A stretch of 64,000 nucleotides of DNA from Treponema primitia ZAS-2 (GTDB taxonomy: Bacteria; Spirochaetota; Spirochaetia; Treponematales; Breznakiellaceae): NCBI RefSeq assembly GCF_000214375.1, contig NC_015578.1:1488001-1552000 (forward strand), read 5' to 3'. The notes under the pieces were generated by a model. That model made no database searches and was not told the DNA's origin. It was given only the letters and a program-made list of their open reading frames with translations. Numbering within the stretch: position 1 is the stretch's first letter; the number at the start of each line of letters is the position of its first letter. This document shows positions 1-6,873 of the stretch, piece by piece. Made by a program: the position numbers and the translations under genes.

Positions 1-327
1 ACGGTCCAAAAACTCAGGCGAACTGATCTCGTCGATGTAGGCTTTTGCCAAATAGGCCAGCCAGCCGTTATAGTTCCCCGCCTTGACTATGCCGTTGAGG
101 GCTGTTACAAAACGCTCTATCTCCGCTTTAGTGACGGTATATTCCTGAACAGTCACGGTGGCGGGGTCAAAGACCTCTTCCACTGGCGCCGCAACAGGCT
201 CAGGAACCGGCTCAGCAGGCGGCGCCTCCGCAACAATCGGCGGCGCTGCCACAGGCTGGGGAGACTCCGGCTTACTGGCGCAGGATAGGAGACCGATTAA
301 AGGTATAATTAAAATTAAAGTTTTCAT
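1..327 (-). CDS. Lipoprotein, N-terminal part (truncated by window edge)
   Basis: The minus-strand frame begins at ATG 327 and is open for 109 codons to the window edge. The N-terminus is a lipoprotein signal: MKT, a hydrophobic run, then lipobox L-L-S-C with Cys16 as the lipidated residue. After the Cys comes a Pro/Ala/Glu-rich linker (about residues 20-50), probably a flexible tether, and then a more ordinary region that starts with a VTVQEYTVTKAEIERF-like stretch. The family was not recognised. It is transcribed divergently from coaD. Envelope anchoring follows from the lipobox; the function is unknown. The C-terminus lies outside the window. Confidence 0.8.
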   Translation of the reverse strand, partial: MKTLILIIPLIGLLSCASKPESPQPVAAPPIVAEAPPAEPVPEPVAAPVEEVFDPATVTVQEYTVTKAEIERFVTALNGIVKAGNYNGWLAYLAKAYIDEISSPEFLDR

Positions 328-398
328 TTTATTCAACTCTATAATAGCATACCACAAAATTAAAAGAAAGGCTAGAAAATAGTAAATAAAACAAGTAA

Positions 399-404
399 TA
401 TAAT
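399..404 (+). promoter_or_regulatory. -10 element of coaD, apparently leaderless
   Basis: A perfect TATAAT ends five bases before the coaD ATG at 410, and no Shine-Dalgarno sequence is present. The transcript would then start at or next to the start codon. No convincing -35 box is visible 17 bases upstream, so this rests on the -10 alone. Confidence 0.4.
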
Positions 405-409
405 GGTAT

Positions 410-886
410 ATGTTAAAAGCCGCTTTTCCCGGATCCTTTGACCCCCCCAGTTTTGGTCACCTGGATATCATTGGCCGTGGGGCCGCCCTTTTTGATGAAC
501 TGGTGGTGGTAGTGGGGGCCAATCGGCAAAAAAAAGGCCTTTTTACCGTAGAAGAGCGGATCGCCCTGGTCGCGGAACTGGTAAAACCCTGGAAAAATGT
601 AACTGTAGAAAGCTGGGACGGGCTTATTGCAGATTTTATCAGGGACCGGGACATCAGGCTTCTGATCCGTGGTATTCGTGGGGTGAACGATTTCTCCCAG
701 GAATTGGACCTTTCTATATGGAACAAAACCCTGAATCCCAAAGCGGAGACCATTTTCATGAGTGCCGACCCCCGGTACTCCTTACTAAGCTCCTCGGCAT
801 TGAAGGAACTGGCATCGTTTCACCAAGATCTTTCACCTTATGCGCCGCTTCTGGTTGTGGAGGCGCTGAAGAAGAAGTTCTCTTAG
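410..886 (+). CDS. coaD: Phosphopantetheine adenylyltransferase
   Basis: This 158-residue protein matches CoaD, which transfers AMP from ATP to 4'-phosphopantetheine in the penultimate step of coenzyme A synthesis in the cytosol. Visible motifs are GSFDPPSFGH near residues 8-17 (the nucleotidyltransferase HxGH-type motif, with Ser where Thr is usual), the RGIRGVNDF segment that usually contacts the phosphopantetheine, and the C-terminal SSSALKEL motif equivalent to ISSTxVRE. The length is typical of the family. There is no ribosome-binding site before the ATG at 410, only a -10-like box, so a leaderless message is possible. acpP, whose product carries phosphopantetheine, lies about 1 kb downstream. 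Confidence 0.95.
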   Translation: MLKAAFPGSFDPPSFGHLDIIGRGAALFDELVVVVGANRQKKGLFTVEERIALVAELVKPWKNVTVESWDGLIADFIRDRDIRLLIRGIRGVNDFSQELDLSIWNKTLNPKAETIFMSADPRYSLLSSSALKELASFHQDLSPYAPLLVVEALKKKFS

Positions 887-901
887 CTTTTTGCTAATAT
901 G

Positions 902-1026
902 CCGGCGGGGGCGGGGAGGTCATCGGGGGGCTAACATGTTGAGTCCGCCTCCGTCAGCCCGCTGCGCGGTCTGCTACGGCGGGGAATTCCATAGACGCCC
1001 CCCGATGGCCTCCCCACCCCCGCCGG
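902..1026. repeat. Long palindromic element, copy A
   Basis: The outer arms (about 31 bp each, GCCGGCGGGGG... and its complement) pair with only two mismatches around a core of about 65 bp. The core contains CTAACaTGT, AGTCcGC, CAGCCC, GTCTgCT and GGGAATTCCA, which are shared with copies B and C. The inner GTCTGC and GCAGAC segments suggest a branched fold. Confidence 0.75.
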
Positions 1027-1030
1027 CACC

Positions 1031-1340
1031 TTGGTTAAAAGGTAGGGGATTTCGTCCACCCGCAGCGGCGTGTTGGTTCGGTGGGGTGACTTGGTTCTGG
1101 GGTGGGGCAGTTTCCGGAGACGCCCTCCTGCTCCCCGCCGGCGCCTTGGTTAAAAGGTAGGGGATTTCGTCCCCCCATAGCGGCGTGTTGGTTCGGGGGG
1201 TGACTTGGTTCTGGGGTGGGGCAGTTTCCGGAGACGCCCTCCTGCCCCCCGCCAGCGCCATGGTTAAAAGGTAGGGGATTTCGTCCCCCCACAGCGGCGT
1301 GTTGGTTCGGGGGGTGACTTGGTTCTGGGGTGGGGCAGTC
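1031..1340 (+). repeat. Tandem direct repeats, period about 115 bp
   Basis: The marker GGTAGGGGATTTCGTCC occurs at 1041, 1156 and 1270, giving periods of 115 and 114 bp. Each unit continues through a GTGTTGGTTCGG...GGGGTGGGGCAGT stretch. The third copy breaks off at about 1340. The units are too long and too continuous for a CRISPR array, because there are no unique spacers. Confidence 0.85.
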
Positions 1341-1409
1341 TCTGATAGCAACCAAGGCATACCGCGAAAGAGAAGCCCTTTTTCCTCTGAACCAGACCTT
1401 GTAACCAAG

Positions 1410-1535
1410 GCGCCGACGGGGGGCGGGGCAGTCTCGGGGGCGTCTCTGGAATTCCTCCCCGGAGCAGACCCGTAGGGGCTGACGGAGGGGAATTCTACAG
1501 GTTAGCCCCCGAGGCTGTTCCGCCCCCCGTCGGCG
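1410..1535. repeat. Long palindromic element, copy B (inverted relative to A)
   Basis: The arms CCGACGGGGGGCGG... and ...CCGCCCCCCGTCGG pair around a core that aligns with the reverse complement of copy A (GCGTCTcTGGAATTCC, GAGCAGACC, GGCTGACGGAGG, GTTAGCC). The arm bases differ from copy A, but most changes keep pairing. Confidence 0.75.
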
Positions 1536-1591
1536 TATTAGCGAAAAAGCCCTGACTCCCCAGGAAAATGGATATCTCCAGGAAAATGGGC

Positions 1592-1620
1592 TTGTCAAAC
1601 TTGACAGTATTTGATATATT
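1592..1620 (+). promoter_or_regulatory. Sigma70-type promoter of rpmF-acpP-rnc
   Basis: A TTGTCA box (1592-1597) and a TATATT box (1615-1620) are separated by 17 bp. The start would fall near 1627, about 30 bases before the rpmF ATG. The promoter lies just downstream of the repeat block. Confidence 0.6.
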
Positions 1621-1657
1621 GTCTGGACTTTAAGATTTTATAAGTGAGGATTATAAT

Positions 1658-1846
1658 ATGGCAGTACCCAGAGCGAACACGTCGAAAGCCCGGACCCGCC
1701 GCCGGCAGTCAATTAATATGAAACTTACCGCCCCTACTCTGATTGAATGCAGCACCTGCGGTAATCGGGTTTTACCCCACCGGGTGTGTCCTAAGTGCGG
1801 TTTTTATCGGGGAAAGCAGGTAATTATTCCTGAATCAAAGGTTTAG
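1658..1846 (+). CDS. rpmF: Large ribosomal subunit protein bL32
   Basis: This 62-residue basic protein starts MAVPRANTSKARTRRRQS, the hallmark of bL32. It carries a four-cysteine zinc ribbon (Cys31, Cys34, Cys44, Cys47; pattern CSTC and CPKC). It is a structural protein of the 50S subunit. A GAGG sequence lies eight bases before the ATG. acpP follows 61 bp downstream. The rpmF and fatty-acid gene association is common in bacteria and couples ribosome and lipid supply. Confidence 0.96.
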   Translation: MAVPRANTSKARTRRRQSINMKLTAPTLIECSTCGNRVLPHRVCPKCGFYRGKQVIIPESKV

Positions 1847-1907
1847 CGCTGATTCCCAGGTCCTGGGCAGGGCGTTTAAAAGTAGAAATTTGGAGGATTG
1901 AAAGATT

Positions 1908-2144
1908 ATGGATGAACTGTTTGAGAAGATTAAGAAGCTTATAGCGGATAAGCTGGAAATTGACGAAGGGAAGATTTCCCTCGACGCTTCTTTCCGGCAG
2001 GATTTGGGCGCGGACAGCCTGGATACCTATGAATTGGTATACGCTATCGAAGAAGAAATGGGTATTTCTATTCCTGACGAGAAGGCCAATGAATTTGAAA
2101 CTGTCCGGGATGCCTACGATTTCATCAAATCCCAGCAAAAATAA
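1908..2144 (+). CDS. acpP: Acyl carrier protein
   Basis: This 78-residue acidic protein carries the ACP signature GADSLD, with Ser37 as the expected attachment site of 4'-phosphopantetheine. It shuttles acyl chains during fatty-acid synthesis in the cytosol. A GGAGG box lies about 11 bases before the ATG. Its 3' end overlaps the probable start of rnc, as in the common acpP-rnc arrangement of many bacteria. Confidence 0.97.
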   Translation: MDELFEKIKKLIADKLEIDEGKISLDASFRQDLGADSLDTYELVYAIEEEMGISIPDEKANEFETVRDAYDFIKSQQK

Positions 2145-2961
2145 GAGCGGCGGCTCGGAAAAGCCCGATTCTTCCAGTGAAACTTCCCCCGGAAAACGGG
2201 GAATCTCCTTGGAAGTTCCTGCTTTTCCTGAGCTGAGTTCGGCGCGGAAAAAAGAATTGGCGGCCTTTTTAAAAGCCGTCGGCATCAGGTTCAAAAGCTT
2301 TGAGCTTTTGAACCTTTCTTTTATCCATCGCTCAATGACCAACGAATCGGGCTACCGTTGCAATAATGAGCGGCTTGAATTCCTTGGGGACTCTATCCTG
2401 GGCGCCGCGACTGCTACCCTGCTGTACCAGGGGCTGGCGGACCGGAGCGAAGGGGATCTGGCGAAAATCAAGTCCGTGGTGGTTTCAGAGGATATTCTTG
2501 CCGGGGTAGCCCGGGAATTGCAACTGGACGGGCTGCTGATTTTAGGCCATGGAGAGGAGCTTTCCGGCGGCCGGACCAAAAACGCCATCCTGGCAGATGC
2601 CCTGGAAGCCTTGATCGGCGCACTGTACCTGGATTCAGGCTACAAAGCGGCTTTTAACTTTATACGCCACCGCATGGGCCCCGAAATCACTCGGGTTCTG
2701 GACAACCGCCACTACCGGGATTACAAATCCCTCCTGCAGGAACTTACCCAGGGCCTTTACCGCAATTACCCGGTGTACAGGGTTTTAAAACGGAGCGGCC
2801 CCGAACATGACCGTTTCTTCTGGATCGAGGTAAGCGTGGAGGGCAAAACCTTCGGCCCCGGCATGGGGCGCAACAAGAAAGCCGCGGAACAGGAAGCGGC
2901 GCGTATTGCCTATGAGGAAATAGGGGACACAAAAACCCCGGCGGATAGTTCCAAAGATTGA
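2110..2961 (+). CDS. rnc: Ribonuclease III
   Basis: RNase III cuts double-stranded RNA in rRNA and mRNA processing. The signature NERLEFLGDS lies near residues 86-95 when counted from ATG 2110. A conserved second acidic site, LADALEALIGALYLD, follows. A C-terminal double-stranded-RNA-binding domain occupies about residues 200-270 (DYKSLLQE, then GxGxNKKAAEQEAA). The frame is open upstream inside acpP, but that part is read in a second frame and is not family-like. ATG 2110 overlaps acpP by 35 bp. A TTG at 2209 is an alternative start, so the N-terminal 30-odd residues are uncertain. Confidence 0.92.
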   Translation: MPTISSNPSKNKSGGSEKPDSSSETSPGKRGISLEVPAFPELSSARKKELAAFLKAVGIRFKSFELLNLSFIHRSMTNESGYRCNNERLEFLGDSILGAATATLLYQGLADRSEGDLAKIKSVVVSEDILAGVARELQLDGLLILGHGEELSGGRTKNAILADALEALIGALYLDSGYKAAFNFIRHRMGPEITRVLDNRHYRDYKSLLQELTQGLYRNYPVYRVLKRSGPEHDRFFWIEVSVEGKTFGPGMGRNKKAAEQEAARIAYEEIGDTKTPADSSKD

Positions 2962-2993
2962 CAAAAAACGATAACCGGGAAAGGATTGTTTAC

Positions 2994-3022
2994 TTTACCC
3001 CTTATTAATGGTAAGGTATAAT
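2994..3022 (+). promoter_or_regulatory. Promoter of the small lipoprotein gene
   Basis: TTTACC (2994-2999) and a perfect TATAAT (3017-3022) are separated by 17 bp. The start would be about 12 bases before the chosen ATG at 3041, leaving room for the GGGAGACAGG ribosome-binding region. Confidence 0.55.
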
Positions 3023-3040
3023 GAACAAAGGGAGACAGGA

Positions 3041-3556
3041 ATGACTAAACGGGAAACCCCTCTGAAATACCTGCTGGTTTTATTGCCGGTCCTGATGATC
3101 GGATGCGGCTCTTCGTATTACACGGTAAGCATCGCCAATTACTCATCAAAAACAGTTGCATATTCGTATAATGGCTCCTCGGACATTTTAGGCCCGGATT
3201 ATATGAAGAAATACCGTGTAGAGGCATACACCCCCTATCCGGACAATATTTCAACAGTTCCTTCCGGCCCGGTAAGTGTTACACTCATACGAAAAAACGA
3301 TCTCTATGTATTTGAAGATGTTTCCCCGATTATCCTCCATGTAGTAAATACCCTGCCTTTTGAACTAACCCTTACAGCTGATAGTTATATTGACAACGGC
3401 GGATCGACGATAGTAACCCTTAAGGAATTTGAAAGCCTTGATGCGGAAATATACACCTCTAATCCTAAGTTTACGCTGAATTCTGATTTTCCCATCGATT
3501 TTGTAAAAATCGAAAAGAGAATAGAGAAAGACGATATTTATGTAACGATAAAATAA
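3041..3556 (+). CDS. Small predicted lipoprotein
   Basis: The protein has 171 residues from ATG 3041, which follows a purine-rich GGGAGACAGG; an in-frame ATG at 3008 would precede the predicted -10 box. The N-terminus is MTKRETPLKY, a hydrophobic core and a lipobox MIGC with Cys22, so it should be lipidated and exported. The mature part is rich in Tyr, Thr and Ile with alternating hydrophobic residues, suggesting a beta-sandwich. No known family was recognised. It converges with cca, leaving nine bases between the stops. Confidence 0.75.
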   Translation: MTKRETPLKYLLVLLPVLMIGCGSSYYTVSIANYSSKTVAYSYNGSSDILGPDYMKKYRVEAYTPYPDNISTVPSGPVSVTLIRKNDLYVFEDVSPIILHVVNTLPFELTLTADSYIDNGGSTIVTLKEFESLDAEIYTSNPKFTLNSDFPIDFVKIEKRIEKDDIYVTIK

Positions 3557-3565
3557 TTCTTGGAA

Positions 3566-4927
3566 TCAGGGGGAAGTATACCGCCGGTTCAGGTTCCCCG
3601 CAATCTCCAGCAGTTTTTCCCGGGTGTTCAACTCCGGGTCGTCCAGTACTGTTTCCAGTAATTCCTTGAGAATGATACCCAGCCGGGGACCCTTGGGAAC
3701 TCCGGCACTGATAAGGTCGGCGCCGGAAACTGCCAGGTCTTTCAGGGACAGGGCCCGGCTTTCTGCGAGTATGGCATCGACCCGGCTGACCAGGGGTGCG
3801 AGGAAACCCGGTTCGCCCTCAATGCCCGCAGTAGCAAAGGCGTCGGCCTGACGCAGGGCGTAGATGTCCTTGAGGTTTTCTTCACCCACCCGGATGATGA
3901 AACGGCGCACTGCGGCGTCGGTCCAGGATTCCTCGTAGTGGAACATATGTTCCCTGATCAGGTGGACCAGGCGCTCGGTCAGTGCATTGGGGTAGCGGAG
4001 ACGGAGGGCGATCCTCCGGGCCAGGTCCGCGGAAACCTGTTCATGCTGGTAGAAGGTCCTGACCCCGGATTCGTCGATCCGGCATACCGTCGGTTTGCCG
4101 ATGTCATGGAAGAGGCTTGCCATGCGGACTTCCCGGGAGGCGTTAAGCCGGGCGGCATAGTCGCAGGCCAGGAGGGAATGGTCCAGTACGTCGAAACGGT
4201 GGAAGCCCTTTTGCTCCACCCCCCGGCAGGAGGCCAGTTCCGGGAGTATGAGCTCCAGAAGCCCGGTTTTTTCCATGAGCAGCAGGGCGATGGAAGGCCG
4301 GTCGGAGCTGATGATCTTGTCCAGTTCATCCCGGATCCGTTCCGGGGAAACCCGGACCGTGGTGGAAAGGGCCCCGGGTATGGCCGCCAGGGTTGCCTCA
4401 TCCACCGTAAAGTTCAGCTGCGAGGCAAAGCGCAGGGCCCGCAGGGGCCGCAGCCCGTCTTCCCCGAACCGTTCCTCAGGATTGCCCACGCAGCGTATAC
4501 GCCGATTCTGTATATCCTCAATACCCTTGAAAGGGTCCACCGTGGTTCCCGAGGGGAGGGACAGGGCAATGGCGTTCATGGTTAAATCCCGGCGGGAGAG
4601 GTCCTCTTCGATGGTAGCGGCATAGTTTACCTGATCGGGCCGGCGTCCATCGCTGTAGGTGGACTCGGTCCTGAAGGTGGTTACCTCCAGGGAGTTGCTT
4701 TTATACCGGACCGTGACGGTGCCGTGCTTTATCCCCGTGGGGATCACCCGGCGGAACAGGGCAATAACTTCTTCGGGCCGGGCATCGGTGGCCAGGTCCC
4801 AATCTTTGGCTTCCTTACCCAGGAGCAGGTCCCGCACGGCGCCTCCCACCAGGTAGACCTGTTTCCCCGCCCGGGTAAACACTGAGGCAACTTCTTTCAG
4901 TATAGGATGAACAGCGGCATTATCCAT
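3566..4927 (-). CDS. cca: CCA tRNA nucleotidyltransferase with HD domain
   Basis: This 453-residue enzyme belongs to class II polynucleotide adenylyltransferases, which add or repair the 3' CCA of tRNA. The head contains LVGGAVRDLLLG and a DWDLAT metal-binding motif (about residues 25-46), then RRDLTMNAIAL. An RNA-binding middle follows. An HD phosphohydrolase-like domain is marked by FHDIGKP (about residue 270) and HEQVSADLARRI. The gene-encoded tRNA-Arg in this window lacks CCA, so such an activity is required. No ribosome-binding site precedes the ATG; a TATACT box ends eight bases upstream, so the message may be leaderless. A poly(A) polymerase function cannot be excluded. Confidence 0.93.
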   Translation of the reverse strand: MDNAAVHPILKEVASVFTRAGKQVYLVGGAVRDLLLGKEAKDWDLATDARPEEVIALFRRVIPTGIKHGTVTVRYKSNSLEVTTFRTESTYSDGRRPDQVNYAATIEEDLSRRDLTMNAIALSLPSGTTVDPFKGIEDIQNRRIRCVGNPEERFGEDGLRPLRALRFASQLNFTVDEATLAAIPGALSTTVRVSPERIRDELDKIISSDRPSIALLLMEKTGLLELILPELASCRGVEQKGFHRFDVLDHSLLACDYAARLNASREVRMASLFHDIGKPTVCRIDESGVRTFYQHEQVSADLARRIALRLRYPNALTERLVHLIREHMFHYEESWTDAAVRRFIIRVGEENLKDIYALRQADAFATAGIEGEPGFLAPLVSRVDAILAESRALSLKDLAVSGADLISAGVPKGPRLGIILKELLETVLDDPELNTREKLLEIAGNLNRRYTSP

Positions 4928-4935
4928 GAAAAGAT

Positions 4936-4941
4936 AGTATA
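4936..4941 (-). promoter_or_regulatory. -10 element of cca, apparently leaderless
   Basis: On the minus strand TATACT lies eight bases before the cca ATG, with a TTTTCA -35-like box 17 bp further upstream. No Shine-Dalgarno sequence fits between them. Confidence 0.45.
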
Positions 4942-5030
4942 GTATAATTATGAGGTTCTGAAAATGGGATCTGGGAAAAGGCCTTCAAGGTTTTAGGGTT
5001 GACAAAAAGTATTAGGAATAAGGAGCAAAT

Positions 5031-5678
5031 GTGCGGGGAATAGGCTTTATCGGCGGAGAAGGACCGGGATACGAGCAAAGCGCGATCCTGGCAAAGGGGG
5101 CAGACCTCATCGCTGCGGCCGACTCGGGGCTTTTAGCTGCCGAAGCCGCGGGGCTCCGGCCCGACTGGATCGTGGGGGACATGGACTCCCTGGGTGAGCT
5201 CAGCCGGCTGGATCGCTATCCCCCTGACCGGGTCCTCCGCTACCCCTCTGACAAGGACTATACTGACACGGAGCTGCTCCTTTCCTTGCTCTGGGAACAG
5301 GGCTGCGATGAGCTCTGGCTTTTAGGCGGTGGGGGAGGCCGGACGGATCATCTGCTGGCCATCCAGGCCCTCTTTGAGCGGGAAAAGAGCCCGGACCGCT
5401 GGATTACCGCCGCCGAGGACATACGCCAGGTTCGGGCCGGCCACCCCTTGGAAGTCGCCGGAGCTCAGGCCGTCTCAGGCGGCCAGGCCCCGGGCAGCCT
5501 GGTCTCGGTTTTTCCCCTGGGAATCGGCCCTTGGGAGCTGGAAAGCCGGGGACTCAAGTGGCCCCTGTCGGGTCTCCCCTGGGAGCGGGGTTTTTTTGGC
5601 CTCAGCAATGTCGCCCTGGAGGGGGACTTTATGATCCGCGCGATCCGGGGGCGTTTTCTGGTTGTTTTACCGCGGTAA
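5031..5678 (+). CDS. thiN: Thiamine pyrophosphokinase
   Basis: This 215-residue protein matches thiamine pyrophosphokinase, which makes thiamine diphosphate from thiamine and ATP. Motifs include AADSGLLAAEAAGLRPDWIVGDMDSLG in the N-terminal half (ADSG and GDMDS), then DKDYTDTELLL and GGGGGRTDHLLA, which hold the acidic and glycine-rich active-site elements. The start is GTG at 5031, preceded by AAGGAG at 5020-5025. An ATG two bases earlier is out of frame. The gene is divergent from cca and lies about 95 bp before rpsF. Confidence 0.9.
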   Translation: MRGIGFIGGEGPGYEQSAILAKGADLIAAADSGLLAAEAAGLRPDWIVGDMDSLGELSRLDRYPPDRVLRYPSDKDYTDTELLLSLLWEQGCDELWLLGGGGGRTDHLLAIQALFEREKSPDRWITAAEDIRQVRAGHPLEVAGAQAVSGGQAPGSLVSVFPLGIGPWELESRGLKWPLSGLPWERGFFGLSNVALEGDFMIRAIRGRFLVVLPR

Positions 5679-5685
5679 TTGTCCC

Positions 5686-5714
5686 TTGACCTTCCGGTGG
5701 TCTTCGTGTAAGCT
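5686..5714 (+). promoter_or_regulatory. Possible promoter of the rpsF operon
   Basis: TTGACC (5686-5691) is followed after 17 bp by TAAGCT (5709-5714). The -10 is weak. The position, between thiN and the rpsF leader hairpin, is right for an independent operon promoter. Confidence 0.4.
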
Positions 5715-5728
5715 TCTAAAACCTCTTT

Positions 5729-5747
5729 GCCCGTCCCTGGGACGGGC
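5729..5747 (+). promoter_or_regulatory. Leader hairpin upstream of rpsF
   Basis: GCCCGTCC and GGACGGGC form a perfect 8-bp stem with a CTG loop, 26 bases before the rpsF ATG. The S6:S18 complex is known to bind leader RNAs of rpsF operons in many bacteria through a CCG-containing motif. A CCG also occurs just downstream (AAGTCCGTAAGGAGG). Whether this leader is such a motif is inference. It also fits the 3-nt-loop hairpin class seen elsewhere in the window. Confidence 0.45.
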
Positions 5748-5773
5748 CAAATGTAAGTCCGTAAGGAGGGCCC

Positions 5774-6055
5774 ATGCGCCAGTATGAACTGACGGTTATT
5801 TTTCCATTGGAAGAAGACCAAAACAAGGCAGGCCGGGAGCAATTGCTCACCGACCTGAATGCAAACGGGGCGGTGATCGATAAAACCGACGAAGTCGGGG
5901 ATCGGGATCTCGCCTATGAGGTAAAAAAGCGGAGGCGGGGACGCTATGTCCTGTTCACCCTCAAGCTGGATCCGGCAAAAGTCGCCATTTTAGACCGGAG
6001 CTTTAAGCTCAACGCCAATCTCCTCAAGTACCTTTTTGTAAATATTGAGGAATAG
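5774..6055 (+). CDS. rpsF: Small ribosomal subunit protein bS6
   Basis: The protein has 93 residues and the bS6 fold signature: MRQYELTVIFP at the start, DRDLAYEVKKRRRGRYVLFTL in the middle, and a final KYLFVNIEE. bS6 binds bS18 on the platform of the 30S subunit. A strong AAGGAGGG lies seven bases before the ATG. It begins the operon rpsF-ssb-rpsR, with five bases between rpsF and ssb. Confidence 0.96.
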   Translation: MRQYELTVIFPLEEDQNKAGREQLLTDLNANGAVIDKTDEVGDRDLAYEVKKRRRGRYVLFTLKLDPAKVAILDRSFKLNANLLKYLFVNIEE

Positions 6056-6060
6056 GAAGC

Positions 6061-6528
6061 ATGGCGGTAGATTTAAACCATGTGGTACTGATTGGACGAT
6101 TAACCCGGGATGCGGAGCTTAAATACACTGCCAATGGCCAAGCGGTCTGCAAATTTTCCATTGCGGTAAACCGCCGTCGGAAAAACGGAGATCAGTGGGT
6201 GGACGAGGCGAATTTTTTCGATATCGTCGTCTGGGGCAAGCAGGGCGAGTCCCTCAATCAGTACCTGGTTAAAGGGAAAATGGTGGGGGTCGATGGTGAA
6301 CTCCGCCAGGATCGCTGGGAACAGGATGGCCAGAACCGCTCAAAGGTGGAGATTGTGGCCACTAACATTCAGCTTCTCGGGGGAGGCCCCGGGGGCGCCG
6401 CAGGACAGGGATCCGGTGGCTCTGCCAATGGCGGCGGATTTCAGCGGGGTGATTCCTACGGGGATAAGGCTCCCCGGGACAACCCCGCCGGGGGCGACGA
6501 CGGCTTTGCCGACGATATCCCCTTTTGA
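6061..6528 (+). CDS. ssb: Single-stranded DNA-binding protein
   Basis: This 155-residue protein has an N-terminal OB fold (LNHVVLIGRLTRDAELKYT, then FSIAVNRRRK and FFDIVVWGKQGE). A Gly/Gln/Asp-rich linker of about 40 residues follows, ending in the acidic tip DDIPF. That tip is the known docking peptide for replication and repair partners. It coats single-stranded DNA. It sits between rpsF and rpsR, the classical arrangement, and dnaB lies downstream in the same cluster. Confidence 0.96.
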   Translation: MAVDLNHVVLIGRLTRDAELKYTANGQAVCKFSIAVNRRRKNGDQWVDEANFFDIVVWGKQGESLNQYLVKGKMVGVDGELRQDRWEQDGQNRSKVEIVATNIQLLGGGPGGAAGQGSGGSANGGGFQRGDSYGDKAPRDNPAGGDDGFADDIPF

Positions 6529-6551
6529 TAATACTATAGGAGTAATTAAGT

Positions 6552-6872
6552 ATGTCTGATGAACAGCAATATGAACGTCCTTCCAGGCAAGATCGGGGGA
6601 TGGATATTCCCATGGATGGCCGGGATGGTGAGGACCGGGGCGGCCGGGGCGGAAAGGGCAAGGTATTCTTCAAGAAGAAGGTCTGCAAGTTCTGCACTCA
6701 GAAACTCAAGATAGACTATAAGGACGCGGATGTGCTGCGCCGGTTTATCACTGAACGGGGCAAAATCCTGCCCCGCCGCATTACCGGTACCTGCGCCAAA
6801 CACCAGAGGGCGCTTGCCCTGTCGATTAAGCGGGCCCGGATTATTGCGCTGCTTCCTTTTGTAGCGGACTGA
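6552..6872 (+). CDS. rpsR: Small ribosomal subunit protein bS18
   Basis: The 106-residue protein contains the bS18 core [13 protein letters not shown]...[32 protein letters not shown], followed by a basic C-terminus. The N-terminal 40 residues are Asp/Gly/Arg-rich and longer than usual for the family. GGAG lies ten bases before the ATG. An internal ATG at residue 17 is a less likely start. bS18 pairs with bS6 on the 30S platform, and both are made from this operon. Confidence 0.95.
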   Translation: MSDEQQYERPSRQDRGMDIPMDGRDGEDRGGRGGKGKVFFKKKVCKFCTQKLKIDYKDADVLRRFITERGKILPRRITGTCAKHQRALALSIKRARIIALLPFVAD

Positions 6873-6873
6873 T

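Larger units (their letters stand above)
886..1550. repeat. Composite repeat: two inverted palindromic units around a tandem array
   Basis: The 770-bp gap between coaD and rpmF is filled by one block. Its left end (886-1043) and right end (1396-1550) are inverted copies of each other: both begin GCTTTTT-(C)GCTAAT and end CCTTGGTTAaAAGGT when read inward. Each arm is itself a long palindrome. Between them are about 2.7 direct repeats of about 115 bp. Short ORFs that run through the block look like chance products of the repeats. The architecture resembles a MITE-like or REP-like element; no transposase is present. Confidence 0.8.

Noticed and set aside
1031-1340. Possible CRISPR array
   Set aside because: The 115-bp units are adjacent with no unique spacers, and no cas genes are present in the window.
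891-1598. Open frames on both strands across the repeat block (such as 974-1408 minus and 1035-1598 minus)
   Set aside because: They simply translate the 115-bp repeats and palindromes. They have no ribosome-binding sites and no family-like sequence.
1960-2109. Longer N-terminus for rnc
   Set aside because: This part is read in a second frame through acpP and does not resemble RNase III. ATG 2110 or TTG 2209 are better starts.
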